In this document: positions 25,383 to 38,709 of the stretch, piece after piece
How positions within the stretch are numbered: position 1 is the stretch's first letter
Layout of the letters: every line of letters begins with the position of its first letter
Assembly: GCF_017654505.1 (NCBI RefSeq)
Contig: NC_054535.1
Coordinates: forward strand, 84,485,785-84,549,784
DNA: 64,000 nucleotides
Direction of reading: 5' to 3'
From: Polyodon spathula
Lineage: Eukaryota; Chordata; Actinopteri; Acipenseriformes; Polyodontidae
Notes under the pieces: generated by a model
What the model was told of the DNA's origin: nothing
Databases searched by the model: none
The model's input: the letters and a program-made list of their open reading frames with translations, nothing else
Program-made: the position numbers and the translations under genes

Positions 25383-27617
25383 CTTCATTGGGTTTTACAA
25401 AATGTGTAAAAAGTAGCTGCAAATCTTAGTGAACATGATTAAGAAACATTGTTGTGAAAAGGAGGTGATAAAATAATGCATGCTGTGATTTAATCCTTGA
25501 AGAAATGAGGCTTCTATTGAATAAATAACCAGTTTAGAAAATCGCAGTTTCCATGGCAGCAAATCACAAGCAGAAAGAAAAAAGCCCTGAACTGAAGGGT
25601 GATGGTTTATTGCTATATATTTCTCTCTCTCGTATAAAAGACCCATTCACTAAATGACTAAATGATTTTGGTACTTAATCAAACAGCTGTTAAAGAGTTG
25701 TTACTTTCTTAGACTTAATTTGTGCAAAAGGGATATGTATTTGTATTTTATCATCAATAGAAAAAAACACAACTACAGTTAGTAATCTGATTCTAGTTTT
25801 AGTTTGGTTTTCACAAGAGGAGTTAATGCAAAAGTTAAAGTAACAGAAACATTTCAGACATCATTAACAAACTGTACAAAGATATGTGTTAAAATGTTTT
25901 AATTGTCGCTATTGGCCAGGTTACTGTCTTTTTAATGGTAAACCTTCCGATTTCATCTTTAATTACAAAAACATTTGGCAACATGGCATAAAAGTGAAAC
26001 CACTTTAGGAACTGTGAAACTATTATGCATGAAGCTGTCACTGTCACTCATTAATATTGAAAAAAAAATGACTGGGATTTATGGACTGCAAATAGCAGTG
26101 AGAATTTCTCACCCTATTACAACAGCACTCAAAATGTTATTATTTTGTTGCAGTGAAAGAATAAATTCTTAATTTATCTTTTGTTTCTCAGGTTTTCTCT
26201 ATTCCTCAGACACTTATTTCTTGAAGGGGTCACACAAGGGGATGTGCATTAGTCACAATGACTGGCTGCTAAAAACAGACTTAGAAATAGGAGTTGCTAG
26301 AGAATGGAGGCAATTGGTGAAACATTTAACGTTTTTTGTTTTAGAAGTTTAATTGTGTAACAACTGTTTTATTAAGCCACAAAATGTGTAATTTTAAAAA
26401 AGTGTACTGTGTTTTACTCTGTGAATTATATTTGTAAATCTTATTTGTTTTACTTTTTCAAAACAACAACCTGCATATACTTTGTGAATACTTTTTTTTT
26501 AAATACCTACGTTTCCACCATGATGAAAGCAAGCGTTTAAAAGGTTAACCGAGTACTATCAAACAGAGAAAGAAAACATTTCTCTTGTCAAACAAAATAA
26601 ATGGGTCTGCCTTACACTATCAGTCTTCTGAAGATGTACAAAATTGAGTTTGCAGTATTGCACCTTACTGGAATAAGGGTAACTTGAAGAAAACTGTACC
26701 CACATCTGTCTTGCTTCAAACTGAATGTCAACTGTAAAAGTCATTTGCCAGGGAAGTAAAGGGGTCTTGCCAGAATGTTTTAAACCCTCAACCTAAACTG
26801 TCGCTTAGACGCCTTGACAGCTTGAGAACTTGACACATGCATTTCCCCTCTGGGGGCCTTTTCCTCTGTACTCTGCAAGCTGATCACGGCTGCTGAGCCA
26901 TGACGCCACAGCACTCATCTGACCTGACATAATGAGCAGCTATTTACAGCAAACAAGGTAGATGAAAGAACATAGACCTAAATGATGCTCTAGTGTAAGG
27001 AGGATTCCACTGGGGTTCGAACGATCCAGTCAATCTTCAAGGCTTTCTGGGACTGGTTATTTCTCTCCCTTAGGACACCCAGCTGATGCTTGGCTATAAG
27101 CCACCCACAGATCAATAGAATAGGTTATAGAAGCAATCGCGTGACAATAAATAAAAAGTAACTCCAGATAACAACATGAAACCTACAGCTCGGTAGAAAT
27201 AAATTGCGGCATAATGTTGAACCTTCAAACTGTGCAAGGTTAAGGTAATGTGGATCTGTGAAACTCTGTCAGGAAAGTGCAAATGCTAAATGGGAACAAA
27301 ATATAAAAGGGGGTTGCGTGATGCTTGAGTAAAATCATTATCTGAACACAGAGTTGTTTCTCTAAGTGTGGAATGTGTTTTATTTGCCCTTGCTACTAAA
27401 TCTATATTTCACCTTTATTGTTGAAAGATCATTAGTGAATCACTCCTGAATATCCTTTATCAGTGAAGCCTGTAGTGCATGGCATAAGGTTTTCCATTAG
27501 TGTTTTTTACAATGATGAGTCACTGGATGGTAAAGCCTAGTTATATAAAGTATGTCTGTTTTACTTCAGAAATGTAGAGTAGCTACTAAATTTAAAGATG
27601 TAATCCTCAATATAGTT

Positions 27618-27723
<106 letters not shown>

Positions 27724-28503
27724 TTAAAAGTTAAAAGCCAATATTGAAAACATACATTCTGAGCACTTGTATTGTAAAGTTATAGTATGAAATTTGATTA
27801 TTATTTTGCTGTATCAATGGACTCATCTCACAGTGAATGACGTGATAGATGTATCTACTTTTTGTCAAGTTTGAACAAAAAATGCATGTGAAAATTAGAT
27901 GTATTTCTTCTAAAAAATGTAGAGCAAATGCTGCTTGAAAATTAAAAGAATTTGATTTAAAAAAAAAAACTAAACAAACTAAATTTTTTACTTCTTAATA
28001 AATGCTGCTTTTAGAGGGTTTTTGCAAACCTATGGCACCGAAATGGAAGGCTGTGTCACCAATAGACTTCAAGATTTATGTTCTAATCTGGTTGCTGCCA
28101 GAATATCCAAAAGTCACTTCCATTTACAGCTGTTGTGCTTTGTATAAGTGAAATGGGTTCCTGTCTTTGCCCAGTTCACAGTGGATAGCAATACAAATGG
28201 ACATAGACAAATGGCTTTGTTCAGTTGTTTAGCTCAGAATTCAGAGTATGAGGTGGAGTGTTTACAGAAATACGGGGGACAATGAAGAGAAATGTCTTTT
28301 ATTACCACTTCTTGTGGTCCATTTTGTCCAGACTGAAATTCACCCAGCCAGCCTAGTTCCACTGCCATCAAACACTTAAACAAGAACAATGAACAACATC
28401 ACATTTAGTTTTCTGACTGGTAAGATTTCACCTTCAGCATACTATCATAAATCTCAAATCATGTAATCTGCCTTGTAATTTATTATAAGGAAGAAGATGG
28501 TAA

Positions 28504-28504
<1 letters not shown>

Positions 28505-28564
<60 letters not shown>

Positions 28565-28573
28565 GGGGGGGGG
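28505..28573. repeat. (TG)n followed by G26
   Basis: About 44 bases of TG and then an unusually long pure G run of about 26 bases. Confidence 0.95.
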
Positions 28574-29196
28574 TCCATAGTATAATACAACATTTAAGAA
28601 ACAATTCACACCAAAGTGTGAGTTGTTGATAGTGATGCAGTGCTGAGCAACCACCTAGCTGTGTGATAATTTCACAACAACGCACACCTTAAAGTCTTGC
28701 TGAGAACATAAAACTTCCCACTTGATAAGAATAACCTCAGTACTGTAGGAAAACAAAAGCATACTCTGGGGCCTAAGAGATCCACCCAGTGTTGGAATCT
28801 TTTTCAGCCAATCAGAGTGCTCTGAAATAGCTGTGGTATCTCTTTTTAATTTAGAAACAATGAAATAGAGGGATGTTTGAAGAAACTATTCCTTTTCCTT
28901 TAAATCACTAATTTGCCTTGGTTTCCACAAATACAGACACAGGCCTTTGTAGCACTAACCACATGTCCCTCAACTGGTCACAGCTTATGTCTTAATAACA
29001 CAGTGTATTACTGTCAGTCGTTCAACAAGCACTCTATACCTGGTGTGTACAAACGTGGTGGAGAAATAAATTACCTTAAAGTCGAAAAGCAAACAGGTAG
29101 CAGTATAATTGTCTGAAACCATTTTTGCATGTTCACTTGTTGCAAAAATGTTTTTCTTCAGAAAATGATGTTTCTTGTTTACAGGAACTGCAGCTA

Positions 29197-29198
<2 letters not shown>

Positions 29199-29236
<38 letters not shown>
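29199..29236. repeat. (TG)n microsatellite
   Basis: Perfect TG run of about 38 bases. Confidence 0.95.
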
Positions 29237-29239
<3 letters not shown>

Positions 29240-30469
29240 AGAAACATTGTATGCTAAAGCTAAATCATCACAGTTTCAAAAAAAGGTTGTAGTAATCAGT
29301 ATCCATCATCTTATGCTCTTCTTCACCATTACATCAATTAATGCAATTGAGGAAAAAAATGTCACAGACCTGGCAGGAACCTTTTCACATCCTTTCAGGG
29401 AGAAGTTTACTTCCAGCTTTTTCTCTTGCATTAGCTCCTGTCATCCTCGAAACAACAGAGCCCAGTGGTGTCAATTATATTTGATTGACTGAGTAAAGCA
29501 AACACAAATAAGCGAAAACAATGGACACAAAAATCTATATACGACTCCCCTTGTCAGAGCGAGAACTCGTCTTCTCCATTTTCATGCTGCACAGTGCTCC
29601 TGCTGTTACATGCTTAAATGTTTCCTTCAGCCCCCAAACTATTACCAATTAAGTTACCAGGGTCTTCAAAGGTGTGAAACGGCTCCCTGGGCAATTGGTT
29701 CTAACTGCTGTTCAATAAATGAGGTTTAATTTATCAGTTTAACTTCACTTTCAAAAAACTAATGTCTCTAGGTACTATATGCTATTTGCCCTGTGAGGGG
29801 GAACACCACAAATAGCTCTATAACGTTCTTATGAGAAAGAGAAGGCAAGAGCCGATATTATCAATGACTGCTAAATATGGCAACTACTTAGAATACATGG
29901 ACAATATTTATTTTTCACTTTCCTCAGAAAAAAATGAAAAATAAAAACAGATGGATTCCAGCAGTCACACTTTTAATTGCTTTATCTTCACTAAAATATA
30001 AACACTTTTCATATTAAGTAAAGACTAAAAGATAACCTCTTCCATATATAATTAATAGCATTATTTCAAAACACAAGAACACTAGGACAATGATCTTACA
30101 ATAATACTTTGGTTAAGTATCTTTACAAATATCTGATTGTGTCTTTTATTACTATTTTCAAACAAATGATATTCTCTATTTTGGCATCCCCAATACCAGG
30201 ATTAAATCAGCAAAAGAGCTTTGTATACATCACCTTATTTTGGGGGGTTTAAAAATGAAAGACCAATTGTCTTGTTAGGCTGACAAAACAAATGCTCTGG
30301 CCACGCAAAACAACGATGTCTTTGGTCAGTAGGAAGGAGCAGCAATGAAGGTATAGGGGAGGTGTGGAGCAATCAGAGAGAGATTGGGGAACTGTGGTTG
30401 ATGTGAAGTATCATTGTACAGGCTGTATAGCACCACCTGCCTTTAGTGTCTTTGTCTGGCATATCAATT

Positions 30470-30470
<1 letters not shown>

Positions 30471-30535
<65 letters not shown>
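30471..30535. repeat. (AG)n microsatellite
   Basis: Perfect AG run of about 65 bases. Confidence 0.95.
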
Positions 30536-30539
<4 letters not shown>

Positions 30540-31116
30540 ATTCTGTAGCTACTGCTTTTTCTCACCTTAACTCTCAAGCTGTATGCCAGTCTCTCAGTCT
30601 TTAGCAAGGGGGAGGCAGATATCCTTATCAATGTGGTAGTTGTACAGTTATGGTCAAAGTACTGAGTCTTGATATCATATTAAATGAGAAGTTTGTGTAT
30701 TTAATTGAATAAACTATTAATACTCTGTGACACGTAGCACATACTCATAAGCTGAACATAAAATATTTCTCTGTTATGTGAAAATAAGCTAAGTTGGGAA
30801 ATAAACCTTCCACTTCCGTTAACAACCAGGGATAGGATACTATATTTTAAAACAACCGATTGGCACACAGGACCTTTATTTTATATTTTCCTCTAATGTC
30901 ATCCAAAACTATTAAACAAGCAACAGTGCTGAATTAAGAAATGTTAGCTTTGAGTCTTGAGGCTTGGGTTCTTTGGGAGCAAGCTAGGGCTCTGCCTATC
31001 TTTCTTTCCCATCAATTGATATCTATTTCCTACTTAAAGCACCATTTCTTCCCCTTTCGCTCCCTAGTGATCTCAGTTTTCTTTGAGTGTAAACACACGT
31101 GCATCTCTTTTTAGCT

Positions 31117-32660
31117 ATGGCTGAACTTTCTTTGTCACCCGACTCCGATGGCAGCTTTATTTCGTTTCCGACCTGTCCTGATGAAGCTGCAGGTCCTTCT
31201 GTTCCTCGGGATCCGGGTCCAGCAGCCTGCCCTTCAGTAGTTGCCATGCAACAACCACGTCGCTCCAGATGTCCTCGTCAGCGTGCTCAAGCCCTGCCAT
31301 GTATGTTCTACAAAGACTGGCCGACCGCCAAGCTGCTTAAAGCTCTTTTCGACAAAGGCATCAACATCCCAGGCAGCAGAGCCAGTCTTTCCACGTAGCC
31401 TGCTTGCCAAGTCTCGTCAGTCAGCTTACAGCACTGCTCCAAGCAGGCCCCCTTTCCCTGCTCCGAACATCGCTCTGTCCCCGCCAGCAGTCGATCCCAT
31501 TCTCAATCTGCACAATTCCATTTTTAATGTCATGAAAGGTCTCATATAACCTATCGCTGATTCCATCCAATCCATAAACACCAGTCTCGACGTCCTTGAA
31601 ACCAAACTAACACTAGACCATCACCAGCCGCCATTACCTCTTTCATTTCAGCTTCAGCTTCCACGTCTGCTCTGGCTCTGCCTGCTTCTGTCCCCGCAGT
31701 CAATGTTCCACAATACAGCCTTGCCTCACCAGTTGCTTCAGGTTCCCATGCAGTCACTTCTCTGCAACACCATTCTCTATCTCCTCACACCACATGCCAA
31801 ATTATCGAAGGTAAAGATGTCAATTTAGTTTCTATACTGATAGCAACGTCAGAGTTTTTTAGATCATTGCGTTGTCGACTGTGGGAATGTCTCAGTAACC
31901 TTCGAATCCAATGGTCACCATTTTCATCCTTCTGCGCTAAAAACAATATCCAACCTATCCCATTCAATCAAGACTGGATTATTTCATTTTTAGTTCACAC
32001 CCGGGACTCTCTTCTCCTCGCTCCTGCTACCATCAGTACTGCTTTCTCTCAGTGCCCTCCCCGACTCTTCTATCCATACCTGCAGTTTGTATGACACTAC
32101 ACGGAATCACCAGAAGCTTTCTCCCCATCTCGGCTACCCATATCAACAGACCTATTATTTTCATTAATTTCAATTCTCCGCAATGGCTGTTTTTCTCCCT
32201 TCAACGATCTAGCCATGGAAGTTTTGTGTCTCACCACATTCTTTGACTTCCTCAGATGGTCAGAGTTTACAATCTCATCAAATACCAGCTTTCTCTCCTT
32301 CTACATTCCTCAAAAACTGATCAGCTTCATCAAGAATGGTTCATTCAAATATCAAAAATCATTTCTCCAATATGTCCCTACTCCTCCAAACTCAAGTACA
32401 TTTACTACAAGAGTCTTTTCCTTCCAGCAGACCCTCTCTTCATCAATTTTTTCCGAACAATCATAAGACATTGGTTCACTACTCACCTAGCCTCCCTCAC
32501 ATCCAAGGCAGGACTCTCTCCCCACACCCACACCCCTCACTCTTTCAGAATCGAAGCTGCCACGTCTGCCGCCAAAGCAAACGTCAATCACTGTCAATCA
32601 CTCATCAAAATGTCAATCACTTATCAAAATCATGGGTTGCTGGTCTTCTTTAGCCGTCAA
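31117..32660 (+). pseudogene. Tyrosine-recombinase retroelement relic (Crypton/DIRS type)
   Basis: The 5' part (from an ATG at 31,117) encodes MAELSLSPDSDGSFISFPTC, a basic patch (PRRSRCPRQR) and a SAP-like helix pair (FYKDWPTAKLLKALFDKGIN). Further on come FFDFLRWSEFTIS, matching the FLR.SE block around catalytic Arg I of tyrosine recombinases, and HSFRIEAATSAAKA, matching the HxxR block. The final Tyr region is degraded, and frameshifts separate the blocks. No reverse transcriptase is visible, so it is either a Crypton or an internally deleted DIRS element. GC-rich trailing repeat sequence runs on to about 33,480. Confidence 0.6.
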
Positions 32661-32689
32661 TGCATATATTTGTTCTTCTGTCTCTGATA

Positions 32690-33480
32690 TCTCAGCATCT
32701 CAGTAATCCATCGCTAGCATGCCCAGAGTGGGGGCTACCTAACCACCGGGCCCACCAGAGGTTTTCCCCTTATTAGAAGGGTTTTGTCCTCTCCACTGAG
32801 CAGCAGGTAAACACATAGCCATTCCACTAACCATCCCCTGTTTGTCTTGTATGTCTTTTCTATCTTGTGTATATGTCATGCATTGATATGTGCTCTTTTG
32901 TTTGTCTCATGCTGCAGAATTCTGCGGAGAGCTGGGGGTGCATTCTTTGGGGGTTAGTGATCACACTTTCCCACCTCGGGTCAGGCTTTAGCCACCCTCA
33001 CCGCTCAAAGGGAGGTCCTCACTGCATTAGTCAGAGGGGACCCCGGCCACACGCTTTTCTTTCGCAACTCACGCATTTTATCTTACCTCAATCGAGAGGT
33101 TATTCTACTTTCAATCTATACTCATTACGTGGCCCGCTATATGCTTCCAGAGCTTGAGTCCTAAACTAACTTTCTTACTTCCCTCTAGGTTCCCTGTGGG
33201 TGCTTCTCCGCACCTAGTTTTGGAGGCCTGTGCCTCACCTCATCAGAGGGCTGCACCAGACCAGTCAGGGAGTCCATTCTGTTTATTTCCTTTCAGATTC
33301 TTAATCGCACCTAGGACCAGGTTCCTTGCCCAACGGCGCCTATTGTGTGTTTTCTGTCCATACCTCTCAATCACAAAACCTCAAAACAGCTTGATCACGA
33401 GCTGCTCTTTTCAATCTCAAGTTGCACAAGCACCTCAAATCTATTATCAGGCTTCTCAATTGCTTTCACTGCCCTAGCTC
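32690..33480 (+). repeat. Probable 3' non-coding part of the recombinase element
   Basis: GC-rich, non-conserved open frames following the recombinase relic, including GGTCAGGCTTTAGCCACCCT. The composition contrasts with the AT-rich intron. Boundaries are uncertain and no terminal repeats were matched. Confidence 0.35.
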
Positions 33481-34520
33481 GTGTCCCGCGAAATACTAAA
33501 ACAAACAAAAATTTAGTGACAAATGTTTTGACAAGAAGTCTTTTTCAATGTCTTTAAATAAAATGCGCAAATAAAACAATTGTCAAAATACACACCAGAG
33601 ACTTTTTAACATTTACTGTTGAAATGTAGCAAGTCTGGTACATTTTTCAAGAAAACCACAGAATGAACGTTCTGTAGTGTTTCGTTTTGAAGTACTATGC
33701 CACTAATGCTTTTTTCCCATTGTAGACAGACATAAAAAAGGTTACGCAAACAATGCCTGGTTTTATTCAGACATGACTTTACCATGGGGTGAACTTCAAT
33801 TAATTACTGGATTCTATTTTTGGAGAAAGACAACTCCTGACATTTTGCAAGTAACAACCATAGGCTTGCCACAATAATAAAAGCAATGTAATACAACTTA
33901 CGTTATCTTAGCTAGTAAGACACATGTGCAGTTAATGTCAAGTTTAATGGTCTGTTTTTGAATATGAGCTGGTCAGATAAACTGCCTACATTAGATGCCA
34001 AACAATAAGCAGATTCTCACCCTCAAATACATGTAGTAAGAAGCCAACTTCAAAATTACAATTTTGGCTGCTGATTTAACAGACTCCCTTTAATACTGAA
34101 TACTGGTTTAACTGGTATAAAATAAAATAAAAAATAAAAGGTTACTAGTTTATTATATCCCCTGTGTGGGACATCTGTACATATGTATATCCTGCTTACA
34201 TTTCCACATACATAGAGAACCACTTAGCCAGTTGTAACAAAACTAGGTAACAACATTTTTCAACACAAAAAATTGAGAATTCTTGAAGCTGGGGAGGTGC
34301 CTGCCTGTTTGTCTGTATATCTGTACGTATACCACACATTTGTACTTATACTGTAACTGGAGAATCTTGGTAAAAAGAGTATCATTATACAAGGATAAAA
34401 AGAAAAAAAAAAAAAGAAAATGCAAGTTGGCTGTGAATGAATAAATTCTCCTATCTAACTCAACATTTCCTATATTCATGTTTGTTTATACAAAATTCTT
34501 AATGTTACTGCAATTGTAAT

Positions 34521-34590
34521 AAAAATAGATATACCTGTATGTCTGGTTAATCTAAAAATAGATATACCTGTACGTCTGGTTAAACAAAAC
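34521..34590. repeat. Two tandem copies of a unit of about 37 bp
   Basis: AAAAATAGATATACCTGTAT and AAAAATAGATATACCTGTAC start the two copies, both continuing with GTCTGGTTAA. Confidence 0.75.
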
Positions 34591-34620
34591 AAAAAGTTTT
34601 CTTAAAAAATGTTGAATTAA

Positions 34621-34882
34621 GGAGGCAGTGTGGTCCAGTGGTTAAAGTCCAGGGCTTATCACCAGAAGGTCACCAGTTCAAATCCTGCCACTGACTCACT
34701 TCCTGTGTGACTCTGAGCCAAGTACTTAACCTCCTTGTGCACCTTCCTGTGGATGAGATGTTAAATCAGTGTCCTATTGTAAGTGACTCTGCATATAATG
34801 CACAGTTCACAGCCTACCTCTGTAAAGCGATTTGTGATGGTAGTCCACTATGAAAGGTGCTATATAAAGATATTATTATAAC
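34621..34882 (+). mobile_element. tRNA-derived SINE, copy 1
   Basis: The head has an A-box-like TGGTCCAGTGGTTAAAG and a B-box-like CAGTTCAAATCCTG, followed by an unrelated body (ACTTAACCTCCTTGTGCACC) and a tail (CACTATGAAAGGTGCTATAT) ending in a TTATTAT-type simple repeat. The same layout recurs at 48.9 kb. Confidence 0.7.
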
Positions 34883-36298
34883 AGTGAGGGGCAGGATTTC
34901 AATATTCATACAATTGGAAAAATGACTATCATGCACAGCCACCCAATCATTTTTTTTTTTAACCTGACAGGTTTTTATAGTTTTCCAAAAGGGCATGACC
35001 TTTATACCTTGCACATCAAATCCTGGTCTTATTATTCCTAACTAACAAGAAGCTTTTTTTTTTTTTAAAAAAAAAGAAGACACACAGTGACAGACAGAAA
35101 CAAAATTCTTTCTGCCCCTAAAATGAAAATATAAGTGCACATGTATCTTATAAACTACACCATATGAAAAAGAAAACCTGATTGGGTACTATATGCAGTC
35201 GTACCATGTATAACGGCTAAACTGTTTTCAAAGGTTCAAATTATTAACTTTTCAAACAGAATGTATGTGCGTACCAGAGGTATAATAATCTACAAGGCAT
35301 ATTTTTCCTAAATGACTTCCACAACAACCTTGTTGGTCATTTACAACGACCATCTTTCAAGTAAAGGTCACATACACCATTACCAACCTGGCCTGTGTAT
35401 ACTACTATAAAAAATGCTTTTGAAGACAGTCGGATACTAATTACATTGATTCTTAGTAAAAAAAAAAAAAAAAAAAAAAAACAGACGTTTACAATGACTG
35501 CTTTGCTTGAGTCCCTGAGGTCAACAAAGAAAAAAATAATGAAATCTTTTCCACAGGCTACAGTTTGGTGAAATAAATTAAGATAATGATTTATGTTTAC
35601 TGTTTTAGTCAATTCTGATAGAGACTACTGAGACAAAATGACAAACTGCCTGAGCAGTAAACTTAAATCATGTCAGACAATCTTTAGTTTTTTCTTACTC
35701 TAATTGCTCCCACTGTTCATTTATCTTCCCTGGCAATCTTTAGAAGAAAAAGCAGTCCAATCAGTATGTGTGCAAACAACCAGAGATAAAAAGTTTAGCC
35801 TAATTTGTCACACTAAATTGTAATGCCCCTTGTTAACAAATGTTTACAAGTGCAGAAAACGAACCTGAACGCACACACACTGGGCTGTGGTCCGTTGCTG
35901 TTGACAACAGAATTGTTCAGTTGTTCTTCAGTTCACAAGTGCAGCCCAACAGAAGCATATGAATGACTGAAGCACTGCTCTATGGCTCTAGTTACCAGAA
36001 TATGTTTTTAATACATTGTTTCTGGTTATTCTGTATACCATATACATATTTCATTAAATGTATGTCAATTCATTGTGGGCTGGAGTTTGATTTGCATTGC
36101 TTTTAGGCAGACAAGACCATTAATGAATTCTGGAAGATAGAGGTCCTGCTTTGCAAAGGACATTGCACACTATTAATTTCAATAGGGATTTAGTCAGGAC
36201 CCAAAAATCAAGCATGGAGCCGGAATATAAGGATATTCACCATTTTTCTTGGACCACTTGAAATAATCTTAACTATAAGTTGCATGGTATCTCATTAC

Positions 36299-36381
36299 CT
36301 TAGGCTGTCCTGCTTCTGTTCCTCTTTCAGACAGCTCAGACCATTCAATTGTCATCTCTGCAGGAAATACTTTTGTTTCAT
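36299..36381 (-). CDS. Coiled-coil gene, exon 11
   Basis: 83 nt, phase 1 in and phase 0 out, GTAATG donor. Reads ETKVFPAEMTIEWSELSERG and ends TEAGQPK. The acceptor is TTTTTATTCAAAG. Confidence 0.7.
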
Positions 36382-36610
36382 CTTTGAATAAAAATAAAAG
36401 CAATTAATAAGAACAATTTGACTTCTTCTAGTTGGTATTCATATTCCATACCTTCTAGGAGCCAATGACTCCTTTAAAAAAAAAAAAAAAAAACATTTGA
36501 AGAGTGCAGTTTTCATGTTTTGTTTAAATACATATTTAATATATTTTACTCACAGTTTGTCTAAATTGGAGAGTAAATTACTCAATGACCAAAAACCTTA
36601 TCTGGAGTTG

Positions 36611-36614
<4 letters not shown>

Positions 36615-36694
<80 letters not shown>
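36615..36694. repeat. (TA)n microsatellite
   Basis: Perfect TA run of about 80 bases, between exons 10 and 11. Confidence 0.95.
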
Positions 36695-36698
<4 letters not shown>

Positions 36699-36833
36699 AT
36701 CAGTGGTTGAAGATTCTGGTTGGTTAAAACCTCATCAGAAGAGCAAAAATAGATTGAACTATTGCTATAGCAGTATAAAGCATTCCAACTCTCTCCAAAC
36801 ACAGAATATTGTATTTACATTATATAAATTTAC

Positions 36834-36856
36834 CTTCCAAAAATTCAGTTGACAAA
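36834..36856 (-). CDS. Coiled-coil gene, exon 10 (23-nt exon)
   Basis: Very short exon, LSTEFLE plus split codons, phase 2 in and phase 1 out, GTAAAT donor. The acceptor CCTACCAG follows a long pyrimidine tract. Its outgoing phase joins exon 11 as D (GAT). Exon 9 leaves at phase 0, so at least one exon is still missing between them. Confidence 0.5.
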
Positions 36857-36884
36857 CTGGTAGGTTAGGTTGAGTGGGACGAAG

Positions 36885-36952
36885 ATGGCGTCGAGAAATC
36901 CAGAATCCAAAACCAAATATCCAGTCACACCAGTCAGAAACACGCATTGCAG
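36885..36952 (+). CDS. Possible first coding exon of a nested plus-strand gene
   Basis: ATG in a strong context (GAAGATGG) opens MASRNPESKTKYPVTPVRNT then HC, ending before a GTGAGT donor. It is GC-richer than its surroundings. No matching downstream plus-strand exon was found, so this may be chance or part of an unrecognised gene. It lies 28 bases from minus-strand exon 10, whose pyrimidine tract it overlaps. Confidence 0.3.
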
Positions 36953-38113
36953 GTGAGTGGAATCACCTTTTAGTTTTTAAAATGTTTTTATTATTGAAAA
37001 CCCAGACTTACTGATCAATTGTTTCTGGCAAGCCGTCCCGTCATTTCTCTAGCTACAGCATGTAATATATTCACAACTGACCATTGAGACGCTGGGACCA
37101 ACTAAGTACAAGATCAAGACATTTGATAACATGTGAACACAAGCTGTCCAACAACATTGCTCTGCGTACTCGTTACGCATTAAATGCAAATATCATGCGT
37201 AATTCACAGTTTTTGTAATATGTGTATGATGTAGGGGTGCACTAGAGCAGAGGTGTTGAGCATAGTTTACAAGGACAAGATTAGTCTCACAACACATGTT
37301 ACGAGATTCAAAATCTGATTTTCAAATGAGATGTTGAGTGGAGACACAGGGGACATATTCAGTCTGTGCATTGTACTTCACAGATCAGGAAAAAGCACAA
37401 TTTCTGTACAGGGAAGGGGGGTGGGGGGGGGGTTCTCATCTAAGTCGCCACCTTCTGTCGATGCAACGGTTTTAGGAAAATAGACTGGATAAGGATTCTT
37501 CAATCACTTTTTTTTATGTCCTACAAAACAAAAGCCACTTGTCAACAAAGGCTAATTAAAATAATCTAGTTTGGATGGCACAAAACATGTAAATTGTGTT
37601 TTTAGTTTAAACAGAAATGAAAAACCCCATATATGTACAATGCTTTTGTATTGCGTTGAGAATGGGAACACTTCTCACATTTGCAAGACTAGATTACTGC
37701 TTAAGTCTCATAACCCCTGCTCCAAAACAACTAACATCAGTGGCTAGAGCCTGTATTTGTTGAGTGCTTCAAAATGGCAACCCTTATAGACAAAACTCGA
37801 TAGGGCAATAGATCACAATAATAACATTTGCAATAAACAATAGCAGGAGAAAGCAGCCGTCTATAAAAATTCCACAAGGAATTTCCCTATCCATAATTTT
37901 TCTTTAAATTTGAGAAAATGTGTCACTAGTACCCATTACCTTCGATAGCACCAATTAATTTCCACAACTTTTAGTGGCATGTTTCTGAGTAAAAACCTTA
38001 GATAATACCCCAAACACATGATTAATGACAGAACTCATTGGATTTGTATAGGCTTTCAGATATTTTAAAGAGTCCCAGCGCAGCCAATCAAGTGATAAAA
38101 ATGAAATACTCAC

Positions 38114-38121
38114 ATTCCATG
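38114..38121 (-). CDS. Candidate 8-nt microexon of the coiled-coil gene
   Basis: A strong acceptor (CCTCCTTTTTTTACACTTTT then CAG) is followed by 8 bases and GTGAGT. It would take phase 0 in and phase 2 out, as needed between exons 9 and 10. A competing 14-nt candidate is at 43,361-43,374, and either could be chance. Confidence 0.25.
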
Positions 38122-38709
38122 CTGAAAAGTGTAAAAAAAGGAGGACGACAGTCTGATTGCGCTACCACAGACAGGTCATTTGTGATTTTATTATAGCGGT
38201 TTTCCTGATGATAGATTACCAGATTTTTTTTTTTTTTAATCCTATAGAAAAAAGCCAAGCCGTGTTTGCAGTGTTGCACTCAAGAGCATATCAACTGTAA
38301 CTATAATACAAAATATTACATTTTAACAGGAATGTTGCATTCAGAATAGCATTTTTAAAAAGAAATTTGATTATAGTATTTTTGTAACTATAAACATTTC
38401 ATCAGAAGTTTGTGGGTGTTTCTTGATGATATGATATTGTTATATCTCGATCATAAGTCTCTCTCTTAAGCATTTCACGCTTAGGGTCTTTACCATGAAA
38501 ATGTCTTAAAGCATCACAGCACGGAGTTCAGTGTTTTGTTTTGTCTGTCTGTCTGGTATCTTTGACAGGACTCTTACAACCTCTGGGGTATATATACGGG
38601 TGGGAAGACGAATGGGCATGAAATGTTTGCAATAGTAAGTAAAAGATGTACGATTCTAAAGTTTCAGTTTTTTAATTTTAAGTTTCCCTTCAGATAATTA
38701 AAATAAATA

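Noticed and set aside
34625..34690. tRNA-like sequence with A and B boxes
   Set aside because: It is the head of a SINE. No cloverleaf closes and the body continues into SINE sequence. The copy at 48.9 kb is the same.
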